Program-made: the position numbers and the translations under genes
NCBI GenBank assembly: GCA_035561515.1
Contig: DATMXP010000007.1
Span: 372,001 to 436,000 of the forward strand
Direction of reading: 5' to 3'
Length of the DNA: 64,000 nt
DNA from: Terriglobales bacterium
Lineage (GTDB): Bacteria > Acidobacteriota > Terriglobia > Terriglobales > Acidobacteriaceae
The notes under the pieces: model-generated
Databases searched by the model: none
Seen by the model: only the letters and a program-made list of their open reading frames with translations
Told to the model about the DNA's origin: nothing
In this document: one piece after another, positions 1 to 7,371 of the stretch
How positions within the stretch are numbered: position 1 is the first letter of the stretch
Layout of the letters: each line of letters opens with the position of its first letter

Positions 1-572
1 CCATCACACCCACCGGTCCTCGTCTGATCGGACTGAAGGCACACTTCGCCGGAGAAGATGCTCCACCTTCCACCGACATCTACTTCTTCACCGGTGGATA
101 CTGTGGCATTCAACCGGTCGGACCAAATCTCGTGAATGCCAGCGCAATGGTGCGCGCCGATGTTGCCACTAGTCTTGAGCACGTCTTTGCCGCCCATCCG
201 GAACTCTGGCTCCGCAGTCGCGCCTGGGAGCAAACTACTGAGACCGTCAGTACCTCGCCGCTGGTCCACGCACCGCCCGAGCCTGTCACCGATGGTGTCT
301 TCAACATCGGCGATGCCGCCGCGTTCATCGACCCCTTTGTTGGTGATGGAATCTCGCTCGCGCTGCGTACCGGAGTCCTGGCAGCAAAATGCGCACCCGA
401 CTCAATCCGCTATGAGGCGGAGTACCACCGTCGCTTCGGCAAAGCCTTTCGCACTGCGAGCATTGTGCGAAAACTCGTCGCCGCGCCTGAAGTCGTGCGC
501 CGGGCTGCAATCTTCGCCTTCCAATCTGAAATGTTGAGGAACTACGCTCTGCGTGCGAGCCGCGCTATTTAA
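1..572 (+). CDS. FAD-dependent oxidoreductase, C-terminal part (5' end outside window)
   Basis: The frame beginning at base 3 is open to the left edge, so only about the last 190 residues are present. Around nt 309-356 the translation reads GDAAAFIDPFVGDGI, which matches the C-terminal flavin-contact motif of the geranylgeranyl-reductase / aromatic-hydroxylase-like FAD superfamily (GDAA, DP, GxGI). The N-terminal dinucleotide-binding glycine motif lies outside the window, so the substrate cannot be assigned. The stop codon overlaps the stop of the convergent methyltransferase gene by 4 nt, leaving no room for a separate terminator. The family call is fairly safe; the specific reaction is unknown. 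Confidence 0.75.
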   Translation, partial: ITPTGPRLIGLKAHFAGEDAPPSTDIYFFTGGYCGIQPVGPNLVNASAMVRADVATSLEHVFAAHPELWLRSRAWEQTTETVSTSPLVHAPPEPVTDGVFNIGDAAAFIDPFVGDGISLALRTGVLAAKCAPDSIRYEAEYHRRFGKAFRTASIVRKLVAAPEVVRRAAIFAFQSEMLRNYALRASRAI

Positions 573-1258
573 CGGACAACCAGCACTTCGCGGATATTGT
601 CCCTCGCGAGGAAAAATTTCAACGAAGAGTATTCCCGGAACAGGTTTTCGATGTGCCGGTTATTGAACACTCGTTGCAGTTTCACCAACGATGAACTCCC
701 GCTGCCATTGCGGATCATCACCGGCTGGAGATCCAGCGCGTCTTCGCCCGCAATGTGGTATCGCGAGTACGGTGCATTCGGCCCTGCGTCCTTCGTATGG
801 AAAAACGCCAGCAGCAGGCCGCCGGGCTTCATGGCCATGCATATCCGCTCGATCACCGGCTTCACCAGTTGCTCAGGCAGGTAGTCGGCGATGTCCCAGA
901 AGAACACTGCATCGAACATCTGGCCTTTGAAGACCAGGTTCTCTTTCAGGAAGCGGTCCACGTCGAGCGTCTTGGACCCGTCTTCCGCAACGGTCACGAA
1001 GTCGGGATCCGATGCGGCCGTGAGCAAGTCCTCGGTGTGGATCTTTGAACCGCGTTCCGTTAATAGGGAGATATTGGAGGCAGAGGTTGGCCCCAGGTCG
1101 AGGAATGACAACTCTTCCTGCTTCCCGACGGCGCGCATGAATTCCTTGAATCCGCTTGAATGGCGTCTCGAACGCACCCCGGTTTCCCGGGGAGCATTCG
1201 GATCACCGCTGGAATCCTTCTTACGGAAGAACTTGAATATATCTGTGATCGAAGACAT
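569..1258 (-). CDS. Class I SAM-dependent methyltransferase-like protein
   Basis: A 229-residue soluble protein. After a basic N-terminus (residues 1-40) it has a Rossmann-type methyltransferase layout. FLDLGPTSASNISLL (about residues 53-67) sits where motif I lies, but it is poor in glycine. FDAVFFWDIADYLPEQLV (about 115-132) resembles the acidic/aromatic middle motif, and MKPGGLLLAFFH (about 143-154) resembles the usual KPGG strand. The unusual motif I leaves SAM binding likely but unproven, and no substrate is indicated. The gene lies 29 nt downstream of the bactofilin gene on the same strand, so the two may be co-transcribed. It is convergent with the FAD oxidoreductase. Confidence 0.65.
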   Translation of the reverse strand: MSSITDIFKFFRKKDSSGDPNAPRETGVRSRRHSSGFKEFMRAVGKQEELSFLDLGPTSASNISLLTERGSKIHTEDLLTAASDPDFVTVAEDGSKTLDVDRFLKENLVFKGQMFDAVFFWDIADYLPEQLVKPVIERICMAMKPGGLLLAFFHTKDAGPNAPYSRYHIAGEDALDLQPVMIRNGSGSSSLVKLQRVFNNRHIENLFREYSSLKFFLARDNIREVLVVR

Positions 1259-1287
1259 CTCAGCGACACACTGGTTCGAATAGAACG

Positions 1288-1818
1288 TTATTTCTTCTCA
1301 ACCAGTGTACCCTGAACAACCGCCCCGGCGCTCGCCGCCGCGGCATATGCTGCAGGTTCTTTTTTGACTTCGGCTTTCGTTTCGCGCTGGATGTCGATTC
1401 CACCCTTGAAATAAGCGCCATCTTCGATGACGATCCGCTGGGTCGAGATATCGCCGACGAGCACGGCAGTTCGCTTCAACTCGACTTTATCGGTGCCGCG
1501 GATGTTGCCATCCACCTTGCCGTGCACCACCACTTCCCGTGCATTTACGTGGGCGCGAATGCGGCCATTCGGGCCGATGGTCAGCGAATTCTTTTGGAGC
1601 TCGATGGTGCCCTCCACTTCGCCGTCCAGGTACAGGTCTTCGCTCCCGGAGAGTTCCCCTTTGATCAGGACCGATTTCCCAATATGTGCTACGTCAGCGC
1701 GACTTTCGAACGACTTTGGTATCTCCACTGGGTGGACCTCCTTGGTTACGACGGGGGTATATGTTGGGGTCTGCGATACCGGCTTGTGCGGTTCGTCTTC
1801 CTTGCGCGGTTTCCACAT
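1288..1818 (-). CDS. Bactofilin family cytoskeletal protein
   Basis: A 176-residue protein with a central bactofilin (DUF583) domain at about residues 40-145. It is built of short repeated beta-helix turns such as IGKSVLIKGELSGSEDLYLD, VEGTIEL, IGPNGRIRAHVNA, VVVHGKVDGNI and AVLVGDISTQRIVIEDGAYF. The flanks are typical disordered tails: charged and Pro-rich at the N-terminus, Lys then Ala-rich at the C-terminus. Bactofilins polymerise without nucleotide into membrane-associated filaments involved in cell shape, stalks or polar organisation. Which of these applies is not visible here. No peptidase partner is adjacent; the neighbour downstream is a methyltransferase-like gene. Confidence 0.88.
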   Translation of the reverse strand: MWKPRKEDEPHKPVSQTPTYTPVVTKEVHPVEIPKSFESRADVAHIGKSVLIKGELSGSEDLYLDGEVEGTIELQKNSLTIGPNGRIRAHVNAREVVVHGKVDGNIRGTDKVELKRTAVLVGDISTQRIVIEDGAYFKGGIDIQRETKAEVKKEPAAYAAAASAGAVVQGTLVEKK

Positions 1819-2297
1819 ACCAGGGCCTCGCGATCCAGGCTACGGAATGTAGCTTTTTCTTGTTGCAGTTAGAAGAATATACTCAACCCGAATCATAGCG
1901 GCAATCGGGTTTTTCACCCGACCGCCGGGTACATTCACCTTCGATTGCCTCACACTGCACTCTGCTGCTCAGGGGTGGAACCGCGATGGACACTATTGCT
2001 CATTTCGTAACCGCCCTAGCGAACTCATCTTCCTGTATTAACCAGTATGTAAACACTTTTGCCCGGTTTTCTGGGCTTTTCGCCTGACGTTGTTAACTTT
2101 TCAGTTCGCCGCAATTTTGGCCACTATGTTGCTACAACGCTGGTGTCGGTGCCGGCCGGTGGTTGCTTCGACGTGTAGACCCGAAAACCAGGGGAACAGC
2201 GGATTTGCTCGTCGCGGTGACTTAAAACAATGGGACTGCCTGACCAGCCGGCCCCGATTTGATTTCTCGACCCGTAACTTCACATCCTCCTTCTCTT
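1819..2297 (+). other. Long gene-free stretch, possible non-coding transcript
   Basis: About 600 bases separate the bactofilin start from the next plus-strand gene, and I find no convincing protein in them. Short open frames near 2090-2300 have no ribosome binding site or family resemblance. The stretch ends in a strong plus-strand intrinsic terminator (2298-2323), yet no coding gene precedes it on that strand. A small RNA or a long leader transcript starting somewhere in 1900-2150 is therefore possible. I looked for hallmarks of tmRNA, RNase P RNA and SRP RNA and recognised none. Confidence 0.3.
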
Positions 2298-2323
2298 AAA
2301 CCAGCGGAAACGCTGGTTTTTTT
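2298..2323 (+). terminator. Rho-independent terminator
   Basis: A 9-bp perfect stem AAACCAGCG / CGCTGGTTT closes a GAAA tetraloop and runs into seven T residues (2317-2323). The T-run exists only on the plus strand, so it terminates rightward transcription. No coding gene lies just upstream on that strand. Confidence 0.8.
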
Positions 2324-2424
2324 ACACTGTGGGTTACTTTTGAGTCATCCATAGCAACTTCTCTGCCGCCGCCAAGTTCTAATACACAGGCGAAATCTGC
2401 GTGCGAAGTCGTACACTCAATTCG

Positions 2425-3294
2425 ATGACCCGGGTCTCTCATTCCCGCTTTGTTCTGCTGGTGGCTCTCGTTTTCGGTGCCACTGCGGCTCTCTTCGCCC
2501 AGGATTACAAGACCGACCCACGTTCGCTGGTTCGCCGTGCCATCGAGAATGAAACCCGGGAGCCTGCAAAGAAGGAATACTTCCTGTTCCGCGACAATAA
2601 GCGGAACAAGTACGGGCAGCTCCACACGCGGGAGATGGTCCAAACTCCCGATCTGGTATTGGCACGCCTCGTGGCTATCGACGGTAAACCGCTCAACCAG
2701 GAGCAACGAACCAAGGAAGACGCTCGCCTCAACCGTCTTATTAACGATCCTGAAGAACTCGCGAAGAAACGCAAGGAGCAGCGCGAAGACGACCAGCGGG
2801 TCCGCCGTATGGTGAAGGCGATGCCCGAGGCGTTCAATTACGAATACGTGGGCAACGAACCGACAAAGAACGGTGAACTCGTCGTCCTGAAATTCTCACC
2901 CAATCCCAATTGGAATCCGCCGAACCGTGAGTTGGCGGTATTCACCGGTATGGCCGGAACCATGAAGATCGCCCTGCCACAGACGCGATTGGCTCTTATG
3001 CAGGCGCAACTCTTCAAGAACGTGGATTTCGGCTGGGGCATTCTCGGGCACCTCGATAAGGGCGGCGACTTCATGATCGAGCAGGGTGAAACCTATCCCG
3101 GACACTGGGACCTCACCCGCATGAAGCTCCATTTCACCGGCAAGGTTCTCATTTTCAAGTCGCTCAACATTTTCAGTGACGAGCAGATGTCCAACTTCCA
3201 CCCCGTCCCCCCTATGAATGTGGCTCAGGCGCTCGACAAACTCAAGCAGGTCGAGACGGAATACGCCCAGAATGCGGCTGGCGGCTCCAAGTAA
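2425..3294 (+). CDS. Secreted protein of unknown function
   Basis: A 289-residue protein with a clear signal peptide: positively charged start, then a hydrophobic stretch VLLVALVFGATAALFAQ (about residues 10-26) with probable cleavage after the Ala preceding Gln-Asp. The mature part is charged, with a Lys/Arg/Glu-rich middle (about 90-130) and a beta-rich C-terminal half. I do not recognise a named domain; proteins of this look are common in Acidobacteria. ATG 2425 gives the compact signal peptide. A GTG at 2401 in the same frame is an alternative start. The gene stands alone before the histidine kinase, 78 nt away. Confidence 0.7.
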   Translation: MTRVSHSRFVLLVALVFGATAALFAQDYKTDPRSLVRRAIENETREPAKKEYFLFRDNKRNKYGQLHTREMVQTPDLVLARLVAIDGKPLNQEQRTKEDARLNRLINDPEELAKKRKEQREDDQRVRRMVKAMPEAFNYEYVGNEPTKNGELVVLKFSPNPNWNPPNRELAVFTGMAGTMKIALPQTRLALMQAQLFKNVDFGWGILGHLDKGGDFMIEQGETYPGHWDLTRMKLHFTGKVLIFKSLNIFSDEQMSNFHPVPPMNVAQALDKLKQVETEYAQNAAGGSK

Positions 3295-3372
3295 GCAGCC
3301 AGTCCGGCAACACTTTCAAACCTGTCAGCATCCAATTCCGTTGCGCCAGAGTACCAAGCTTTACCCGGGATA

Positions 3373-4968
3373 ATGACAGAGTCCACTTCCGTCACGGCTG
3401 CCAAGACTGCTGCCGGCAAAATCGATGAGCTATATCGAGAGATTTTTCGACGATCCATCGACGGCATAGCCATCATCGATGCTGAGGGCCGCTACCTGGA
3501 CCAGAACCCCGCCCACGAAGAGTTGACCGGGTACACCGATTCCGACCTCAAAAACCAAACACCTGCCATCCATCTAGGTCAGGAAGGCTTTGCCGAAGTC
3601 GCAGTCGCATTACAGCGCGATGGCCGTTACCGCGGAATTCTGGAGAGTCGGGGCAAAAACGGCGCCATCAAGAAACTCGACCTCGCCGCGTTTGCCGTCG
3701 CCGACGAACAGGGGCAGCCTCTCTATTACGTTGGCATCAAGCGTGACATCACCGAGCACCAGCGGATCGCCGAAGAGCGAGATTCTCGACTTCGTGAACT
3801 GGAATCGGTGTATGCCCTCACTCGAGCTTTGAATCATGCGATGGAACCGCAGCAGTTCTATGGCGCGGCCATCGATGCCTTGCTTGCCGCCACTCGCGCC
3901 GACCGTGCGTCCGTCCTTCTGTTCGACTCAGATGACAAGATGCATTTCAAGGCCTGGCGCGGGCTCTCAGAGACTTACCGCCAGGCGGTCGACGGGCATT
4001 CTCCGTGGCAGCGCAGCGATCGCAATACCGTCTCGATCTTCGTCGACGACGTGCTGGCCGAACCTTCTCTTCAACCGCTGGCTCCTGTTTTCATTGCCGA
4101 GGGAATCCGCAGCGTGGCCTTCATTCCCATCGCATCCGAAGGACAACTGCTCGGTAAATTCATGGTGTATTACAACCAGGTGCACACGTTTGCGGCCGAA
4201 GAAACCCGCATGGCGGAAGCACTGGCTTCCCACATTGCTTTCGTCATTCAGCGACGCATGGCGGAAGAAGCGCTGCGCCGTTCCGAGAAACTGGCCGCCG
4301 CCGGAAAGCTCGCCGCTACCGTGGCGCACGAGATCAATAATCCGCTGGAAGGCGTCATGAATCTGGCCTTCCTGCTTCGACACCAGATTGCCGCTGATCC
4401 CATTGCGACCCGCTATCTCGACGACCTCGACAACGAATTGAAGCGCGTGGCCCTTATCACCCGCCGCACCCTGGCCTTCTACCGTGATACCGAACCACCC
4501 GGGCGCGTGAACCTCGGACTCGTCATTGACGAACTAGTCCAACTGTTCGGGCCGAAACTCGATAACGCCTCCATCCGGATCCACTTCAGCAACAAGGGCG
4601 ACTCCTTCGTTTACGGTTCGGCCGGCGAAATCCGTCAGGTGTTCCTCAACCTGCTAACCAATGCCATGGAGGCGATCGGTACTAAAGGCGAGATCGACAT
4701 ATCCGTCGCATCGAATTCCGACGTTGTCACCGTCCTCGTGGCCGACTCAGGCCCTGGTATCGACCCTGCCAAGCTAGTCCATATCTTCGAACCCTTCTTC
4801 ACCACGAAGTTGAACACCGGCACAGGCTTGGGTCTGTCGCTCTCTCGCGAGATCGTGCAGCGTTACCACGGCACCATCGTCGCATCCAACCGCTCCACCG
4901 GTGGCGCCCAGATGACTGTCACCTTCCCGGTCGCTGCCCTGGCACAATCGGCAAAGAAGCGTGCGTAA
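3373..4968 (+). CDS. PAS-GAF sensor histidine kinase
   Basis: A 531-residue cytoplasmic kinase with no membrane segment. Order of parts: PAS domain (about residues 20-130, with PAC-like YYVGIKRDITEHQR), GAF domain (about 150-295), HisKA dimerisation domain with H-box ATVAHEINNPLEG (phospho-accepting His near residue 319), and HATPase_c domain. The catalytic domain has the N-box NLLTNAMEAI, G1 box VADSGPGID, F-box FEPFFTTK and G2 box TGLGLSLS. All motifs needed for autophosphorylation are intact. No response regulator is adjacent, so the partner is unknown. The stimulus is presumably a soluble ligand or redox signal sensed by PAS or GAF. Confidence 0.92.
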   Translation: MTESTSVTAAKTAAGKIDELYREIFRRSIDGIAIIDAEGRYLDQNPAHEELTGYTDSDLKNQTPAIHLGQEGFAEVAVALQRDGRYRGILESRGKNGAIKKLDLAAFAVADEQGQPLYYVGIKRDITEHQRIAEERDSRLRELESVYALTRALNHAMEPQQFYGAAIDALLAATRADRASVLLFDSDDKMHFKAWRGLSETYRQAVDGHSPWQRSDRNTVSIFVDDVLAEPSLQPLAPVFIAEGIRSVAFIPIASEGQLLGKFMVYYNQVHTFAAEETRMAEALASHIAFVIQRRMAEEALRRSEKLAAAGKLAATVAHEINNPLEGVMNLAFLLRHQIAADPIATRYLDDLDNELKRVALITRRTLAFYRDTEPPGRVNLGLVIDELVQLFGPKLDNASIRIHFSNKGDSFVYGSAGEIRQVFLNLLTNAMEAIGTKGEIDISVASNSDVVTVLVADSGPGIDPAKLVHIFEPFFTTKLNTGTGLGLSLSREIVQRYHGTIVASNRSTGGAQMTVTFPVAALAQSAKKRA

Positions 4969-5086
4969 CTACGCAAGCCGCTCCACCGAATCCGCAACCT
5001 GATACATTGATTGCTGGGGTTCTGCAACTAATCGCGTTTCTAAATTGAGGTGACGTCTGCCGGCCTTCAGCCCAGAGCTGTTTGCG

Positions 5087-6676
5087 TTGACCCTTGCCCT
5101 CATCGGCCTCGTGATCGTTGTGTCTTCGCTACTGTCGGGATTCGTTGAACGCACTGGCTTGCCGCAGGTGGTTGTCTTTCTCGCCTTAGGAGCCGTCCTC
5201 GGCCCCTTCGGCATTGGCCTCGTCGATATTGGTGTCGACTCGCCCATCCTTCGGGTCGTCGCGACGCTCAGCCTTGCCCTCGTGCTGTTCATGGACGCTG
5301 TCTCCTTAAACATGTCCGAAGTACGGAAGCACCGGTTGCTCGGATTTCTGGTCCTGGGACCTGGCACGCTGTTATCCGCCGCCCTCGTCGCTGGCGCTTC
5401 AGTGTGGCTTCTGCACGTTCCTCTTGGGCTTGCCGCAATTCTCGGCGCAGCGCTGGCTTCCACCGATCCGGTTCTGTTGCGCGGTATCATGCGCAATCCT
5501 CAACTCACCTCGCCCGTGCGACAGGCTCTTCGAATTGAGAGCGGACTGAACGATGTAGTCCTTCTCCCGATCGTGATCGTCGGAATCGCCGCCGCTACCA
5601 CGCACGCCGAACCCGGCGCTGCCGGATGGGCAAAGCTCGCCTTGAATATGGCGATTCTCAGTCCTGCGGCCGGCATCATCGTTGCCTTGTGTGCCATCGG
5701 AGCGCTGGAAGTCGTGCGTCGCCGCTCGGGCGTCCGTCGCGACTACGAGTCCATCTATTCGCTTGGTGTTGCGCTCGCGGCTTTCGCGGCGGCAGAGGCC
5801 GTCCACGGCAGTGGCTTCATCGCTGCTTTTGCTGCCGGTATCACCATCGCGATGCTCGATGTCGAACTCTGCGACTGCTTTATCGAATACGGCGAAACCA
5901 CCGCCGAGATGGCGCTGCTCTTCACTTTCGTCCTGTTTGGTGTTTCGTTAATTTGGCAGGGAGTCGCAAAGGCAACACCGCTCACCGTTGTCTTCGCGAT
6001 TGTCGTGATCCTCATCCGCCCGCTTGCATTTATCCCTTCGCTGACATTGGCAAAGCTCACCTGGCGTGATCGCGCACTTCTCGGATGGTTCGGTCCTCGC
6101 GGACTCAGCACATTGCTGTTGATCCTACTGCCCGTGTTCGCCCTTGTACCCGGGAGCGACTTCCTTCTCTCCGTGTGTTGCCTGGTTGTACTTGTCTCGG
6201 TATTGCTGCACGGCTTTTCGCCGATGTTCCTTCTGCGCACGCCGCCTCAGCCGCCGACCAAGCTCCCCATACCTCCGACGCAGCAACAGGAATCCTCTGG
6301 CTCCGCATCTTCGGAAGCACCCCTCGTTCAGATATCCAGCAACGAGTACATCGAACCTGACCAACTCCGCCGACTTCAGGATGCCGGAAACGTTATCGTC
6401 GCCGACGCGCGTTCCATTCGTAGTTTCGACGAAAGCACACAACTGCTGGAAGGCGCAGTTCGCCTGAATCCCGAGCACGCCGTTCGTGATGCACGTGCCC
6501 TGAACGTGCCCACAGCTTCGAACATTGCCGTCTTTTGTGCTTGACCAAACGAAGCCACGAGCGCCCGGGTGGCGCAAGAGCTCAGAAAAGCTGGATGGAC
6601 GCACGCGCGCGCACTCCGCGGCGGATGGGCCGCCCTCGAATCGGGCGGATGGAAGATTGTTCCTAAAGGTGGTTAG
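5087..6676 (+). CDS. CPA1-type cation/proton antiporter fused to rhodanese domain, probable selenoprotein (TGA 6542-6544 = Sec)
   Basis: The N-terminal ~385 residues form about 11-12 membrane helices of the NhaP/CPA1 Na+(K+)/H+ exchanger family, with STDPVLL, IESGLNDVVLLPI and GPRGLSTLLL as recognisable motifs. A Pro-rich linker (about 386-412) leads to a cytosolic rhodanese-like domain. The frame meets TGA at 6542-6544 within FCA-(TGA)-PNEATSARVA. Rhodanese homologues read CACPNEATSARVA there, so TGA replaces the catalytic Cys. Translation stays in the same frame through LRKAGW and LRGGWAALESGGW to TAG 6674-6676, covering the expected domain end. Readthrough gives 529 residues with Sec at 486; termination at TGA would give 485 residues and a dead rhodanese domain. 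GAGG at 5047-5050 suits an unusual CTG start at 5057 better than TTG 5087. Confidence 0.85.
6545..6583 (+). promoter_or_regulatory. Candidate bacterial SECIS hairpin
   Basis: Immediately 3' of the in-frame TGA, a perfect 5-bp stem GCGCC (6561-6565) / GGCGC (6571-6575) closes the loop CGGGT (6566-6570), beginning 16 nt after TGA. GAGC (6559-6562) and GCTC (6580-6583) offer an alternative lower pairing. Bacterial SECIS elements are short hairpins in this distance range with G near the start of the apical loop, which this has. The fold was judged by eye, and GC-rich coding DNA forms such hairpins by chance. Confidence 0.5.
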
Positions 6677-6716
6677 TCGTCGGCAAGCTGATGTGGTTAG
6701 TCGTCGGCAAGCTGAT
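6669..6716. repeat. 24-bp perfect tandem duplication
   Basis: Two identical adjacent 24-bp units (6669-6692 and 6693-6716), each beginning GTGGTTAGTCG and ending CAAGCTGAT. The first unit holds the TAG stop of the antiporter-rhodanese gene. The second encodes the last residues and the TAA stop of the convergent gene. Either stop would exist with a single copy, so the duplication is neutral for both proteins and looks recent. Confidence 0.95.
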
Positions 6717-7209
6717 CAAGAGCCTTCGCCATCGACGGGTTCCCTGGAGCGGGAATGTCACGAGGCGCGCCTTTGCTGACCAGTCCGGCCACACCCGAGT
6801 TGCAGGAACCCGAGCCGTCGTCTCGCCATTCCGTGCCGTCCGCGAACACTACTTTCTTCAGGAAGACGTTCACCAGCGGATAGTCACGATGGTAGATCAC
6901 CTCACTCCAGCTCACTTGCCGCATTTCGCCAGCCTCAAGACTGTCGCGATCTCGCAGGTCGAAGAACAAGGGACGCGTAGTTTTCGCGTCGGCATACATG
7001 TCAACGCCCAGGGCAAGCTCGACGACTGCCTTGCCCGACAGATTCTTGTACGCGACATCGATCGTGTGCCCGCAGTGTACAAAGCAAGGCCGCTGGCCGG
7101 CATCCACGTAGCGCTCTGCCTTGACAACATCAACCGGGCAGGACTGCCCCGCAAACAGGAATGAGGTAAAAAGAAGGACTAACAGAAGGGGCCCCGTAAA
7201 CGTACGCAC
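6697..7209 (-). CDS. Secreted protein of unknown function
   Basis: Starting at GTG 7209-7207, which is preceded by a CGAGG ribosome binding site, this encodes 170 residues. A signal peptide (basic Met-Arg start, hydrophobic GPLLLVLLFTSFLFAG) is followed by a mature domain with several Cys. Two of these occur near the start (QSCPVDVV, RPCFVHCGH) and one near the end (GSGSCNSG), suggesting disulfides. The middle looks like a beta-sandwich. An open frame extends further upstream, but it would bury the signal peptide. I do not recognise the family. The gene is convergent with the antiporter-rhodanese gene, the stops being 20 nt apart within a tandem repeat. Confidence 0.65.
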   Translation of the reverse strand: MRTFTGPLLLVLLFTSFLFAGQSCPVDVVKAERYVDAGQRPCFVHCGHTIDVAYKNLSGKAVVELALGVDMYADAKTTRPLFFDLRDRDSLEAGEMRQVSWSEVIYHRDYPLVNVFLKKVVFADGTEWRDDGSGSCNSGVAGLVSKGAPRDIPAPGNPSMAKALDQLADD

Positions 7210-7371
7210 ATCGAACCTCGGGCACCGATGGTGACTACTTTGTATTAAGTATATGAAACGAACGAGCCGAGACCACGTGATGAGTGTCACTACACGGTGT
7301 GAGATAGCTTGGCCGCTTCATGGCCCGCGGCAATCCAAAACCGCAAATCATTAGATCAAAAATCGTAAATC

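Noticed and set aside
6542..6676. TGA 6542 as a simple premature stop (pseudogene)
   Set aside because: Downstream codons stay in frame, keep the rhodanese signature to the expected domain end, and the stop hits precisely the catalytic Cys position. Recoding is more likely, although sequencing error or recent mutation is not excluded without reads.
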